64,000 nt of DNA from Schizochytrium sp. CCTCC M209059 (lineage: Eukaryota > Sar > Bigyra > Thraustochytrida > Thraustochytriidae), in the NCBI GenBank assembly GCA_000818945.1, contig KN805383.1, positions 299,888 to 363,887 on the forward strand, in the 5' to 3' direction. Positions 50,864-64,000 of the stretch are shown piece by piece; within the stretch, counting starts at the first letter, position 1; every line of letters starts with the position of its first letter. A program made the position numbers and the translations under genes. A model generated the notes under the pieces. That model was not told the DNA's origin. It did no database searches and saw only the letters and a program-made list of their open reading frames with translations.

Positions 50864-51269
50864 GGTCTTGCTGCTCAATACAAGTCTGCCCGTAGCGTGG
50901 CGCCTTGCCGCTCACCGACGCGAAGCCCGCGCGTCGCGCGTCCGCCCGCCCTCCGGGGTTCGTGCCAGCGCAAGCGCGTGCGTGCGTGCGTGCGTGCACG
51001 TGCCGCGCCCGTCGTTGCTTCGCCTTCCAGTCAGGGGTCTGCTGGCATCGCGTGCAGGCGAGCCCCCAAAACGCGGCAGCAGATGACTCGGGAGTGCAAC
51101 CACGTTGCCTCGGAGCGGCACCAAGCGGCCTCGGACTGCACTCGACTTGCGCCCGGAGTGCAACCCGCCACTGTCAATGATTGATTGGCATTTTCGATTT
51201 CTATCAATTGATTGTTTGATTGATCCGAATTGATCGATAGATTGATTGAAAAATGCAAATTGAGAAAGG
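50864..51269. other. Bidirectional upstream region of the nuclease-kinase and IF-2 genes
   Basis: 406 bp. The left part is GC-rich with a GTGC run (about 50978-51001). The right part is AT-rich with ATTGAT-type repeats (about 51176-51249), the kind of contrast expected at a promoter. Confidence 0.55.
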
Positions 51270-54809
<3,540 letters not shown>

Positions 54810-55222
54810 GGTCTTTTTCGGCTTCTTTTATTCTCGAGCGCATAAGCAAGCGCATGTCCTTTATTTCCTTTTTTTGGATGTTCTTTCCCGCTCCCCGCTC
54901 GCAGCTGCTTTCGAATTTTGGGCGTGCTACTGCCACGATCTATGAATGGAATAAAGAAAGAGACGTCGTGCAGGTGAGGTGCGCGCAGATAGAGCGGGCT
55001 AGCGAGCGCTTGCATCTCCTAAAGAGCAGGAGTGTTGCTTGTGTCGTGCGCAGACTGAGCAGGATTCCAGAAGGGATCAATCGAGTATTTGGGTCATTGA
55101 CTTGTTGGTGGTTCATTGGGTCAGTCGATTCATTCGTTAATTGGTCGTCTTATAGTCGAATGAAAGGAAAGAATAACAAGTTGCAGAGCCAGTGTACACG
55201 CAAATCATCATTGAAAGTTGTT
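54810..55222. other. Convergent 3' region between IF-2 and RPC34
   Basis: 413 bp, no gene seen. Frames here and antisense to RPC34 carry no domain. Confidence 0.55.
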
Positions 55223-56167
55223 CTAAAAGAGAACGCCGTCGGACCCATTCCAGGTATCCATGTACTTGCACAAAAGAGGGCTCACAACGCCGCCATAGGG
55301 CGTGCACTTGTCGCGTACCGGGCAGCCTCCACAAGGCGATTCCGTGGTAAACTGATTGGCTCGTACAGGAGGGGGAATTTGCCAACGAATAGTATCAATC
55401 GTGAACTCATTAAGCGGTCGCGTCTCTTTTCGATGGAGTTCGATTCGACCATCCCAGAAGAGAGATTGCAACACGCTACGGAGGTCGGGCAGCTCGAGCT
55501 CTTGCTTTGTAGCCCCAGACGCAACGATCGTCTCGTGCATGCTTCGGAGAGTCTCGCCGTCGCCTGATGCGCCGCGATCGATAAGGATAATCAAGGTTTG
55601 CTGCACAAAGTTTACAAAGTCGGAGTCGAACTCCTGATCTTCATACCAAGGCCCTCCGGTGTGCTCGCGGAGGGGCGTAATATCGTGCGTGACATAGAGG
55701 TTCATGGTCTTGCTCGCAATCGTCTTGACGGCCTTGACAAGTTTACGGTTCTCAAGCCAGCGGAGCGAGCGCGTCAGGGCGCCCTGAGGAAGTCCCGTGG
55801 ACCGCTTGAGGTCTTTTTTGTAGATGCCCTTGTTTCCAGCCTTGCGGACCTCCTGGAAAACGAGCATATTCTCTTGATTGGCGCCCTCGAGCATCTTGGC
55901 TTCCTCGAGATCGCGCTTGACCCAAAAGACCTCGCCGTTCCGCGCGAGCATGACAAGAAAGTGGGAGGCTTGGAAGTGATTGCATGCTTCGATGAGCGCT
56001 TGTTCGCGGAGCGGATCCGGGTTGAACTTGTCCTTGAGGTCCTTGAGCGAGATCTCCTGGTCCTCGGGCAGCTCCAGCAACCAGGCAGCTAGATCGCGCT
56101 GCGCGTCCGTCTCGGCAACCCGCAACATCGGGTTACCCTCACTGGCTTCGAGAGACATGGTGGCCAT
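55223..56167 (-). CDS. RPC34: RNA polymerase III subunit RPC6 (RPC34/POLR3F)
   Basis: 314 aa from the ATG at 56167 (another ATG three codons on); the frame reaches 56200 only with GTG. It shows the family's winged-helix series: VFQEVRKAGNKGIYKKDLKR (about 129-148) then LTRSLRWLENRKLVKAVKTI, which is the signature DNA-proximal region. The C-terminal Fe-S motif is complete, with C279, C282, C288 and C300 around CGGCPVRDKC and VSPLLCKYM. The subunit joins RPC82 and RPC31 for initiation by polymerase III and binds TFIIIB. Length agrees with the ~316 aa of the animal and yeast proteins. Confidence 0.95.
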   Translation of the reverse strand: MATMSLEASEGNPMLRVAETDAQRDLAAWLLELPEDQEISLKDLKDKFNPDPLREQALIEACNHFQASHFLVMLARNGEVFWVKRDLEEAKMLEGANQENMLVFQEVRKAGNKGIYKKDLKRSTGLPQGALTRSLRWLENRKLVKAVKTIASKTMNLYVTHDITPLREHTGGPWYEDQEFDSDFVNFVQQTLIILIDRGASGDGETLRSMHETIVASGATKQELELPDLRSVLQSLFWDGRIELHRKETRPLNEFTIDTIRWQIPPPVRANQFTTESPCGGCPVRDKCTPYGGVVSPLLCKYMDTWNGSDGVLF

Positions 56168-56272
56168 CGTCTCGACGCCCTCTTGCAAGCAACACGTCAC
56201 GTCGCGCCACGCCGCGCCGCCCCGCGCTGCGATACAATAGTCTCTTTGCCATTCAATTTTTTTCTTTTTATT

Positions 56273-56835
<563 letters not shown>

Positions 56836-57065
56836 GCAAGCAAGCAAGCAATCAATCAATCAAGCAAGCAAGCAATCAATCAATGGCACCAATCAACTTG
56901 AAGGAAATATGGCACAGCATGATCAACCACCTACGCACAGCATCGTTGCTCGGCATCATCAGATAGGGCCATGAAAATCAAACGTTGTTTGCCTGCCTGA
57001 GATGACCCAAGATTTGCTTGTCGTTGATTGGCAGTCCTGACGGTTTGTGTTCGCGAGGCAAAGCT

Positions 57066-57180
57066 AGATCGAGTCTGAGCTCACTCGATCTTGAAAAGCG
57101 CATCATTCACACGATGAACTAATGGCTCAACACAGCCCAAGTTAGTTCATTGACAACAGTTCACGCTAAGCTGTTGAACA
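57066..57180. other. Run of three inverted repeats
   Basis: 57066-57091 has perfect 9-bp arms (AGATCGAGT/ACTCGATCT, 8-nt loop). 57114-57150 has 9-bp arms (ATGAACTAA/TTAGTTCAT) with a nested GGCT/AGCC stem. 57154-57176 has 6-bp arms (CAACAG/CTGTTG). No coding frame of note. Confidence 0.6.
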
Positions 57181-57373
57181 TTTTGAAGGTGCAAGTTTGG
57201 GACAATCACGCCAGAGTCGCTCGACTTTATGTGAACAAGAGTTGGCCGACAAGAGGTAAAGTAAGTCAGAATTGCTCAGTGGTCCGCTAAGCAAAAGTAA
57301 GGACGGACCTCGACAAGTCTGCCATTCTCGTAGATTCGAGTACAACGAGCAAGCAGAGAAAAATCACTTAAGC

Positions 57374-57457
57374 AGGCGAACAAAGTGCTTGAGTGTGGCA
57401 AACTCAGGGAAACGTGCTCGTGGAGGCGAACGAAAGTGCTTGAAAGTGGCAAACTCA
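57374..57457. repeat. Short direct repeat, two ~33-bp copies 50 bp apart
   Basis: Copies start at 57374 and 57424 (both AGGCGAAC...GTGCTTGA...GTGGCAAACTCA) with a few differences. Related GCTCGTGG pieces follow each copy. Confidence 0.7.
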
Positions 57458-59755
57458 ACCTTCTCGCTCATCTGCTCGTGGTGATCTTCCCGCTCAAAGG
57501 GGGTGAGCCAAGAAGTAGCAGGCGCACTTGAGGATCTAAGCAGTCGTCCTTTTTAGCTCAACTCACGAAGGAGATGATGTTTACCGTGAATTTTCTCCCG
57601 AGCTGACCTTCCAGCAAGGAAAGCAAAAGCGGGCGAGACGTTATACCAACCGAGCGGTCCTATAGCCGCGCAAATCATCTAATTCTGGGCGTTGACTCAC
57701 TTTGGTGATTGTGTGGGCCGAGCGCGAGTCGGCATCTCCTCGCAGACATTTTTAATCCGCCCGAGAAGAAACGAATATGCACGAGCTAGCTAAACCTAGC
57801 TAACTCGAAACCTTTTGTGCACGCGCAAGGTAAATACTTAGAAACTGCGCAGCGGAGAAGACCCTGGGTGCACGGACCGGGCTAAGCGAGGGCGATGCGA
57901 TTGCCTCGTGCTTGTTCAGCACACAATCGTCGCCATCATCCCCTCCTTGATTGCTGCATAACCATGGTGACTTGCTTGGGTCCGTGCTCTCTTGGACTTC
58001 GTGAGAAGGTCAGAGTCACTTCATCTCACTCAAAAGAAGTGGGACAGAAACAACAGGGCGCACGCGCACATTCATCCACCCATCCAGCCTCTATCCCTCT
58101 TGCAAAAGGTATTTGATCGGTGGCGCGCTCATACGCATAACGGGGGGACTGGGGTTAAAAAAAAAAAGTTGGCGTACACGCGGGGTTAGCGACAAGAACA
58201 AGGGCTGCATAGGAGACAATGCGAGCGTGCGCTTGCCTTGGAATGGAGCGCGCGCAAGCAACACGTGCAGGACTTTCCGAGAGAATGCTCCTTTCCGCTC
58301 GCTCCGCCCCTCGCTCGTTCCAAGTAAGGCAAGAGATATGCGCGCGCTCGAATCTGTGCTGACTGGTCCCACGTGCGCAATCGAATCGAATCGAATCGAC
58401 GAAAACAATACGTGATGCATCTTCACTCTAAAGCTGGCCCAGGCTCGCGGCGGGCGAGGTTCCAAAGGCCGCTTCCGCGTCATCCTGTTCGAATTTGTGG
58501 AATTAGAGATGGTTGGCTGCAAGACTGCTGGACTTGCTGGCTGCTGCATTAGCCGGAGCCCCGGGGGGCTCTCTCATCGTGCCGAGACCGCTCGCGTGCT
58601 TGACGTTTCCAGTTCGAGCGGCGCGCGAGCAAGCTCGAGCGATCTGCCGGGTAAGTTCAAACGTGCGGCGCGCGCCGCCCTACGGGCCCACCGACCGACG
58701 GACCGACCGACCGCGCGATCAAAAGGCCGGGCAGGAGACTTGCGCGGGCAACTCTTCCTGAGCCTACGCTACTCACTATTGAAAAAACACATGCGCCGCG
58801 TCGCATACATGCGCCGCGTCGCACACGAGACCCTGGCTCCTCCTCTTCTAGTTTTCTGGCATGCATCATCTTGTGGCGCACCATGACGCGACGCTCTGCA
58901 CTCTGGGCCCGGAGGCCGAGGTCGAGCCGACGGTGATGGCGACGCAGCCAGGCATGCGCGCACAATCTCAATCGGGAATTGCATCGCAGTCCCATCACCG
59001 AATTTAGCAGGAAAATGTGCGTGCGCTCCACCGGCCGGGTCTTCCCATCCATGCAGCCGTCAATGGTACCCACAGTCGTGTGGCACTCAGGAGAAAACCG
59101 ATCCAGCTTCTCGGCAATCCAGTTTTCTTTCGCCCACGGGGCCGCGGCCTTTCGCGCCCAGGGCCGCGCGGCCCTCGCTCGACTTCTCCCTCTCCTCGAG
59201 CCCGGCCTCGGCCGGCTTGAAGTCGACTTGAACTTGAACTCAGAAGGCTCAAGGCTCAGCATGGCAAATCAAGGCTTGAACAGATGCTCAACGGATACAA
59301 CGAGGCTAGCCCACACATTCGCGACTCTGCTAGCCACCACTGCTTGCATGCCAATGTGCGGCTGCACGCGCTGACGAAGAGCGCGTGCGAGCCCGCGCTG
59401 CGCAAAGCGGGCGGGCACCCAGGCGCACGCAAGCCGGCGCGCGTACTGCGCGGACGCGGCGAGGCGCGGCGCGGCGGGTCAGTGCAGGTCTCGCGAGCGG
59501 AGTGACTGCTCGGGTTGAAGGTACATTCCCGGCCGCTGCGGCTGGCACAGATCGTCCTCGCTCGAGCTGAGCCGTACGCCCGCCCGCCCCGGCGTGTCGA
59601 CCGATGGCCTTTTCTGGTCTCGCGAGCGTCGACGAGGTAGAGGCGTCGCGCCAGAGAGAGAGACGGCGCACGACACCCTGGGCGTGTTTGCTCGCGCGCC
59701 GGAAAGCGGCGAGGGCGCAGGTCGCGACGCTTGGTGACGCGATGCGGAGCGGCGC

Positions 59756-59788
59756 GATGCGATGCGATGCGATGCGATGCAATGCGAT
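59756..59788. repeat. (GATGC)n pentanucleotide microsatellite
   Basis: About six near-perfect copies of a five-base unit in the desert before the GltS gene. Confidence 0.9.
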
Positions 59789-60226
59789 ATGACTGCAGCA
59801 GCCTGCACGTTGGTTGGCCAGCCGTGCTTGGAAATGGGCCGTCTTGCAGAAAGATAAAGACGCAGGGGCAGAAAGTAGTGAGTTGAAGCGCGGATGAGAT
59901 TGTTGGCGACAGGCTCGCGTCCGCCCGCTTACAGCTCTTTTCCAGCTTGCCGAGATTATGCTTCGTTGGCAACATTTGCGAGCTGCGGACGGCCTGAAGG
60001 GGCGGCCAGGGTGTCAGTAACGTATTCGACAAGGTGTCGATCTTATGCGGACTACAAGGCCGGAAAATGATGGGATGGGAAGTCCAGTAGAGCAAGCGGC
60101 ACGGGTTCGTTGCTTCCAGCGCTTTGACGCTTTCATGGGTGCGCTGGGAATAGGACCGGCACCCCGACAAGACGGGACGCAGGTGCTGGCAGAGGCTGGC
60201 AGTGGCTGGCAGAGGCTGGCTGTCTT

Positions 60227-60273
60227 GATGGATGGATGGATGGATGGATGGATGAATGGATGGATGGATGGAT
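60227..60273. repeat. (GATG)n tetranucleotide microsatellite
   Basis: About eleven copies with one break, about 340 bp upstream of the GltS start codon. Confidence 0.9.
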
Positions 60274-60614
60274 GCGTGAGTGGGTGGCGGCCTTGAGCTG
60301 GTGCGGATCGAATATTCTAGCGTCGCAGCCTCCGAAACAGACACTGCTCAGGGCCTTGGGCGAGGGAAATGAAGAGTCCTACTCGAAGCGCTAGTAGGTG
60401 TTAGCATCGTACGCGCGGGCCAAAAATTTTCATTAAGGAAATGGTAAGGGATAAAGTGTGGGCCTCCTCTCGTTTTTCAAGTTTGAAAAAAATAAGACAA
60501 TTGAGGACGGCAGACCTCGGCCGGCGCGATCAGTCTGGCAGCAGACCCGCAACTCCTTCAAACCAAAAGAAGAAAAGGAAAAACAAGAAGAAAAGCTTGA
60601 AGCTTCTCAAGATC

Positions 60615-62177
60615 ATGGCGACCGACTTTGCCCTCGGAGGCAGCATGGCGCGAGTCTCCTCCTTTTCGCTCCTCTTCGTCTTCATGTTCATTGGCCATGT
60701 CATCCGTGAGCACCTCGCTTGCACGCGCAAGCTCATGTTGCCGGCCTCTCTTATTGGCGGTCTCCTCGGCCTCTTCTTTGTGCAAATGTGCACCCTCGAC
60801 GACGACGCCACGTCTGTGATTGAAAGCGATTTCATCTCTGGCTGGAGCAGCATGCCTGGATTCCTCATCAATATCGTCTTTGCCACCCTCTTCATGGGTA
60901 AGACCGTGCCCAACGCCCGCGACATTTGGGATACTGCTGCCCCTCAGATCGCCTACGGCTGGGTGATCGCATGGGGCAACTGGTTCTGGGCTTGCCTGCT
61001 CACCGGAATCCTCTTCATCCCTGCCTTTGGCACTCACCCTCTCTTTGGCACCCTCGGCCCCGTTGGTACCCAGGGTGGCCACGGCACGGCTGCTGGTGTG
61101 ACTGCCTCGTACGCTGCTCTCGGCTTCCCGGAGGGTGGCGATCTCGGTATCACTGCCGCCACCTTTGGTATCCTCTTTGGTGTCGTCGTCGGTACCATTC
61201 TGTGCAACATTGCCAACTACTTTGGCTGGTCTCGCATGTCTCTCCTGCTCAAGCAGGCCGAGGATGCTGAGAGCGGCGCCGTTGCCGCGTACTCCAAGGA
61301 GCAAGCCAACCCGATGGCCGATGTTGACAACGTCCCTGGTGCCCCCGGTCAGCACGGCTTCGAGGTGCGCCCCTGGACCGAGAAGGCGATCATCCCCATG
61401 GCCAAGCGTGTCCCTGGCGCCTATCTTACCGTTTCCAACGATGCCGTCGAGACCCTCGCCCTGCACATGGCCTACATTGGTGTCGTCCTGTTCCTCTCGT
61501 ACTGGACCAAGCGCATTCTCATCGCCCTCGAGACCCTCGATGACTGGCTTGTTGAGTACGCCTTCTTTTCCGGCTTCCCGCTTTTCCCCATGTGCCTTCT
61601 CTGGGGTCTTGTCGTCCAAATCCTTCTTGACAAATACTGCACGGACTCGCCTTTGGATCGCGGCATGATGGAGCGCATCTCCGGCTTTTCGCTCGATGTG
61701 CTCGTGCTCACCGCCGTCGCCACGACCAACCTTGCTGTCGTCGCTGACAACATCGGTCCCCTGATGATTGTTCTCTTTGCCATTCTCGGCTGGCAGCTTA
61801 TCTGCTTCTTCTTCGTCGCGCCGCTCATGCTTCCGGACTTCTGGGTCGAGCGTGCTCTTCCGGAGTTTGGCACCAGTACCGCGACCACCTCGATTGGTCT
61901 CATGCTTTTGCGCATTGTGGACCCCGAGTACGAGACGCCTGCTGCCGAGGCTTTTGCTGCCAAGCAGCTCGTGACTGAGCCCTTCCTTGGTGGTGGCGTG
62001 TGGACCTCGCTCGCGCTCCCGCTCATTGCCTCTGTCGGCAACTGGGCCGCGGTTGGTATTTCCGCTGGTGTGATGGCGTTCTTCTTTGGCGTGTGGTTTC
62101 TTGTTCTGCGCAAGAACAAGGAGGGGCCGATGTTCCGTCGCCGCTTCGACCCCGCTTACGATGTCATTGACAATTAA
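60615..62177 (+). CDS. GltS-type sodium/glutamate symporter
   Basis: 520 aa from the ATG at 60615; the frame continues upstream through a Lys-rich, leader-like stretch to an earlier ATG at 60441, which is less likely. The protein is strongly hydrophobic, with about 11-12 membrane segments in two inverted halves. It carries the GltS hallmark GTQGGHGTAAG (about 150-160) and a related loop in the second half (PEFGTSTATTSIGL, about 416-429). Bacterial GltS takes up glutamate with sodium across the plasma membrane; here the location could be plasma membrane or vacuole. Codon use is strongly biased to C/T-ending codons, suggesting high expression. The family is chiefly bacterial, so old transfer is possible. 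Confidence 0.9.
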   Translation: MATDFALGGSMARVSSFSLLFVFMFIGHVIREHLACTRKLMLPASLIGGLLGLFFVQMCTLDDDATSVIESDFISGWSSMPGFLINIVFATLFMGKTVPNARDIWDTAAPQIAYGWVIAWGNWFWACLLTGILFIPAFGTHPLFGTLGPVGTQGGHGTAAGVTASYAALGFPEGGDLGITAATFGILFGVVVGTILCNIANYFGWSRMSLLLKQAEDAESGAVAAYSKEQANPMADVDNVPGAPGQHGFEVRPWTEKAIIPMAKRVPGAYLTVSNDAVETLALHMAYIGVVLFLSYWTKRILIALETLDDWLVEYAFFSGFPLFPMCLLWGLVVQILLDKYCTDSPLDRGMMERISGFSLDVLVLTAVATTNLAVVADNIGPLMIVLFAILGWQLICFFFVAPLMLPDFWVERALPEFGTSTATTSIGLMLLRIVDPEYETPAAEAFAAKQLVTEPFLGGGVWTSLALPLIASVGNWAAVGISAGVMAFFFGVWFLVLRKNKEGPMFRRRFDPAYDVIDN

Positions 62178-62417
62178 ACAGCGTCGTATGTGTCCCAATA
62201 TTTTTTGTCAGGTATTCGTCTAGCCTGCTGCTGTCCTTGGTGCTCCAAAGCGATCACCTTCAAACATTAACAACATAGTATTCAATCTTCTCGAAGCTTT
62301 CAACCCCGGCTCGTAAGTTTCTGGCGGGAGTCTTCAACTTCAAGTTCACTGCGAGCTAAGCGCAAGATCGCTCGCGGGCAAGCAATGCAAGTGCGCGGCA
62401 GCGAGGCCAGCCAATAT

Positions 62418-62786
62418 GGTCCACGAGCGGCGTTCTGATCCCGCCAAACCCGCAGCGCGGTCTGCTCTTTTTCCAATTTGCAGCTCCGAGTCGAGTTGCG
62501 TTGGGTTGCGTCAAGTCGCGTCGCGCCGCGAGCCAATTTTTTTCGCCTTGTTGCCGCCTAGCTCGCGCGGTAGCGGCCACTGGCAGGGGGCAGCACGCGC
62601 GAGGGAAGCAACACGGTCGGTTTTCGAGTGGCATCCCGGCCCCGCCAAACCCGCAGCGCGGCACATCTTGCTCTCTTTTTTTATTTTATCCCAGTTGCAA
62701 CTCCAAGTCAAATTGCTATGCATCGCGTCGCGCCGCGAGCCAATTTCTTCGCCTTGTCGCCGCCAAGCTTCCGCCGCGCGTTCCAC
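62418..62786. repeat. Diverged tandem duplication, two ~165-bp copies about 201-207 bp apart
   Basis: Copies at about 62418-62580 and 62619-62786 share CCGCCAAACCCGCAGCGCGG and a later GCGTCGCGCCGCGAGCCAAT in the same order, with substitutions and small indels between. Confidence 0.8.
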
Positions 62787-63373
62787 CGTACACACCCAGT
62801 CGAGTTCTCAGTTTTTCGTTGCGGTATGTGCGGCCAACGTGGCCGCATTATCGCAGCAGGGCGCATACCTGTTGACCAACGGCCGTGCGCGCGCCATCGG
62901 GCAGCGCACCGCACAACTGTCGGCCGCTCGCTTCCTCGCAAGATGCTTGCGCCCGCCGCGACGCAGCACGCCATGGGGCCGGCCGTTGCAGCGGCGGTAT
63001 GGGCTTTTCAAGACACGCTCCGCGAAAAGGGGACCGGGTTGTCCCGCTCCTCGCGTCTGTCGCCCTTCCTTCTTTCCGGTCGAGACGCGCGTGGCGCAGC
63101 ACGCGACATGCGCTCTTTTCTCTCTCCTTCCTTCAAGTTCAAGTTGTTATTTCCTTCCCTCGAATCCTCTTCTGAGGACGTGCCGCTTCGCTGCAGCCTC
63201 TGCTGCTGCGCGCGGTACAAGGCGCGGGGCGTCCACCCACAGATATTCATTCATTCTGGCCCTGCCGGCGGCATGGATGCTGGCCGCGCGCACGTATGCG
63301 TGTCATGGCGGTATCATATGCGTGGCGCGCAGCAGCGAATTCGTCTCGCCGTTGCGTCGATCGCAGGTGACCT

Positions 63374-63925
<552 letters not shown>

Positions 63926-64000
63926 TGCGCGAAGTGAGGGGGACGACAACCTCGATCTCGTTCGGGAGCGGCCGTCACGTGGAGACGCGAGGAAGTGAGG

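Noticed and set aside
60558..62198. 546-aa minus-strand frame opposite the GltS gene
   Set aside because: An antisense open frame caused by the strong codon bias of GltS. It is charged, low in hydrophobic residues and has no domain.

Overview
The window looks like nuclear DNA of a GC-rich microbial eukaryote. A stramenopile of the thraustochytrid type (Aurantiochytrium/Schizochytrium/Hondaea-like) fits best, but this is inferred from gene content and style, not from a marker gene. The evidence is: eukaryote-only genes (RNA polymerase subunits RPB8 and RPC34, a Bre1-like ligase, a Rab3GAP regulatory subunit, mitochondrial carrier and IF-2, a sperm-tail PG-repeat flagellar protein); almost wholly intron-less genes; AATAAA-type polyadenylation hexamers; single-domain AP2 and 3R-Myb factors with long Gln, Asn and Ser runs; and very abundant tetra- and pentanucleotide microsatellites.

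Layout. 0.5-2.5 kb: 3R-Myb factor (-). 2.6-8.3 kb: microsatellite-rich desert with a 564-bp GCTCT array and a 373-N assembly gap. 8.3-29.2 kb: dense gene cluster with RMT2-like arginine methyltransferase (-), RPB8 (+), mitochondrial carrier (-), Bre1-like E3 (+), methyltransferase/vezatin-like fusion (-), hypothetical protein (-, perhaps an upstream exon of the fusion), AFG2-like AAA ATPase (+), sulfotransferase (-), ankyrin/poly-Q protein (-) and Rab3GAP2 (+). 29.2-33.4 kb: second desert, holding a cluster of five perfect inverted repeats. 33.4-56.2 kb: second gene cluster with AP2 factor (+), F-box protein (+), PAS/multi-TM protein (+), flagellar STPGR protein with one clear intron (+), nuclease-kinase Crinkler-like protein (-), mitochondrial IF-2 with a giant poly-Asn insert (+) and RPC34 (-). 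56.2-60.6 kb: third desert, starting with a 560-bp TCAA array. 60.6-62.2 kb: GltS-type sodium/glutamate symporter (+). 62.2-64 kb: a diverged 205-bp duplication and a 552-bp GACA array.

The genes do not form a pathway. They are a mix of housekeeping functions (transcription, mitochondrial translation and transport, membrane traffic, chromatin ubiquitination) and regulators. Many neighbours are head-to-head pairs with short shared upstream regions. Start codons were chosen as ATG only; longer frames that open with GTG or TTG were trimmed to the first sensible ATG.

The items most worth a second look are the Bre1-like protein whose RING keeps only its second zinc site, the PD-(D/E)XK-like nuclease fused to a divergent kinase, the methyltransferase-vezatin fusion with a possible upstream exon, the ~240-residue Asn insert in IF-2, two clusters of non-coding inverted repeats, and four long perfect microsatellites of suspiciously similar length.
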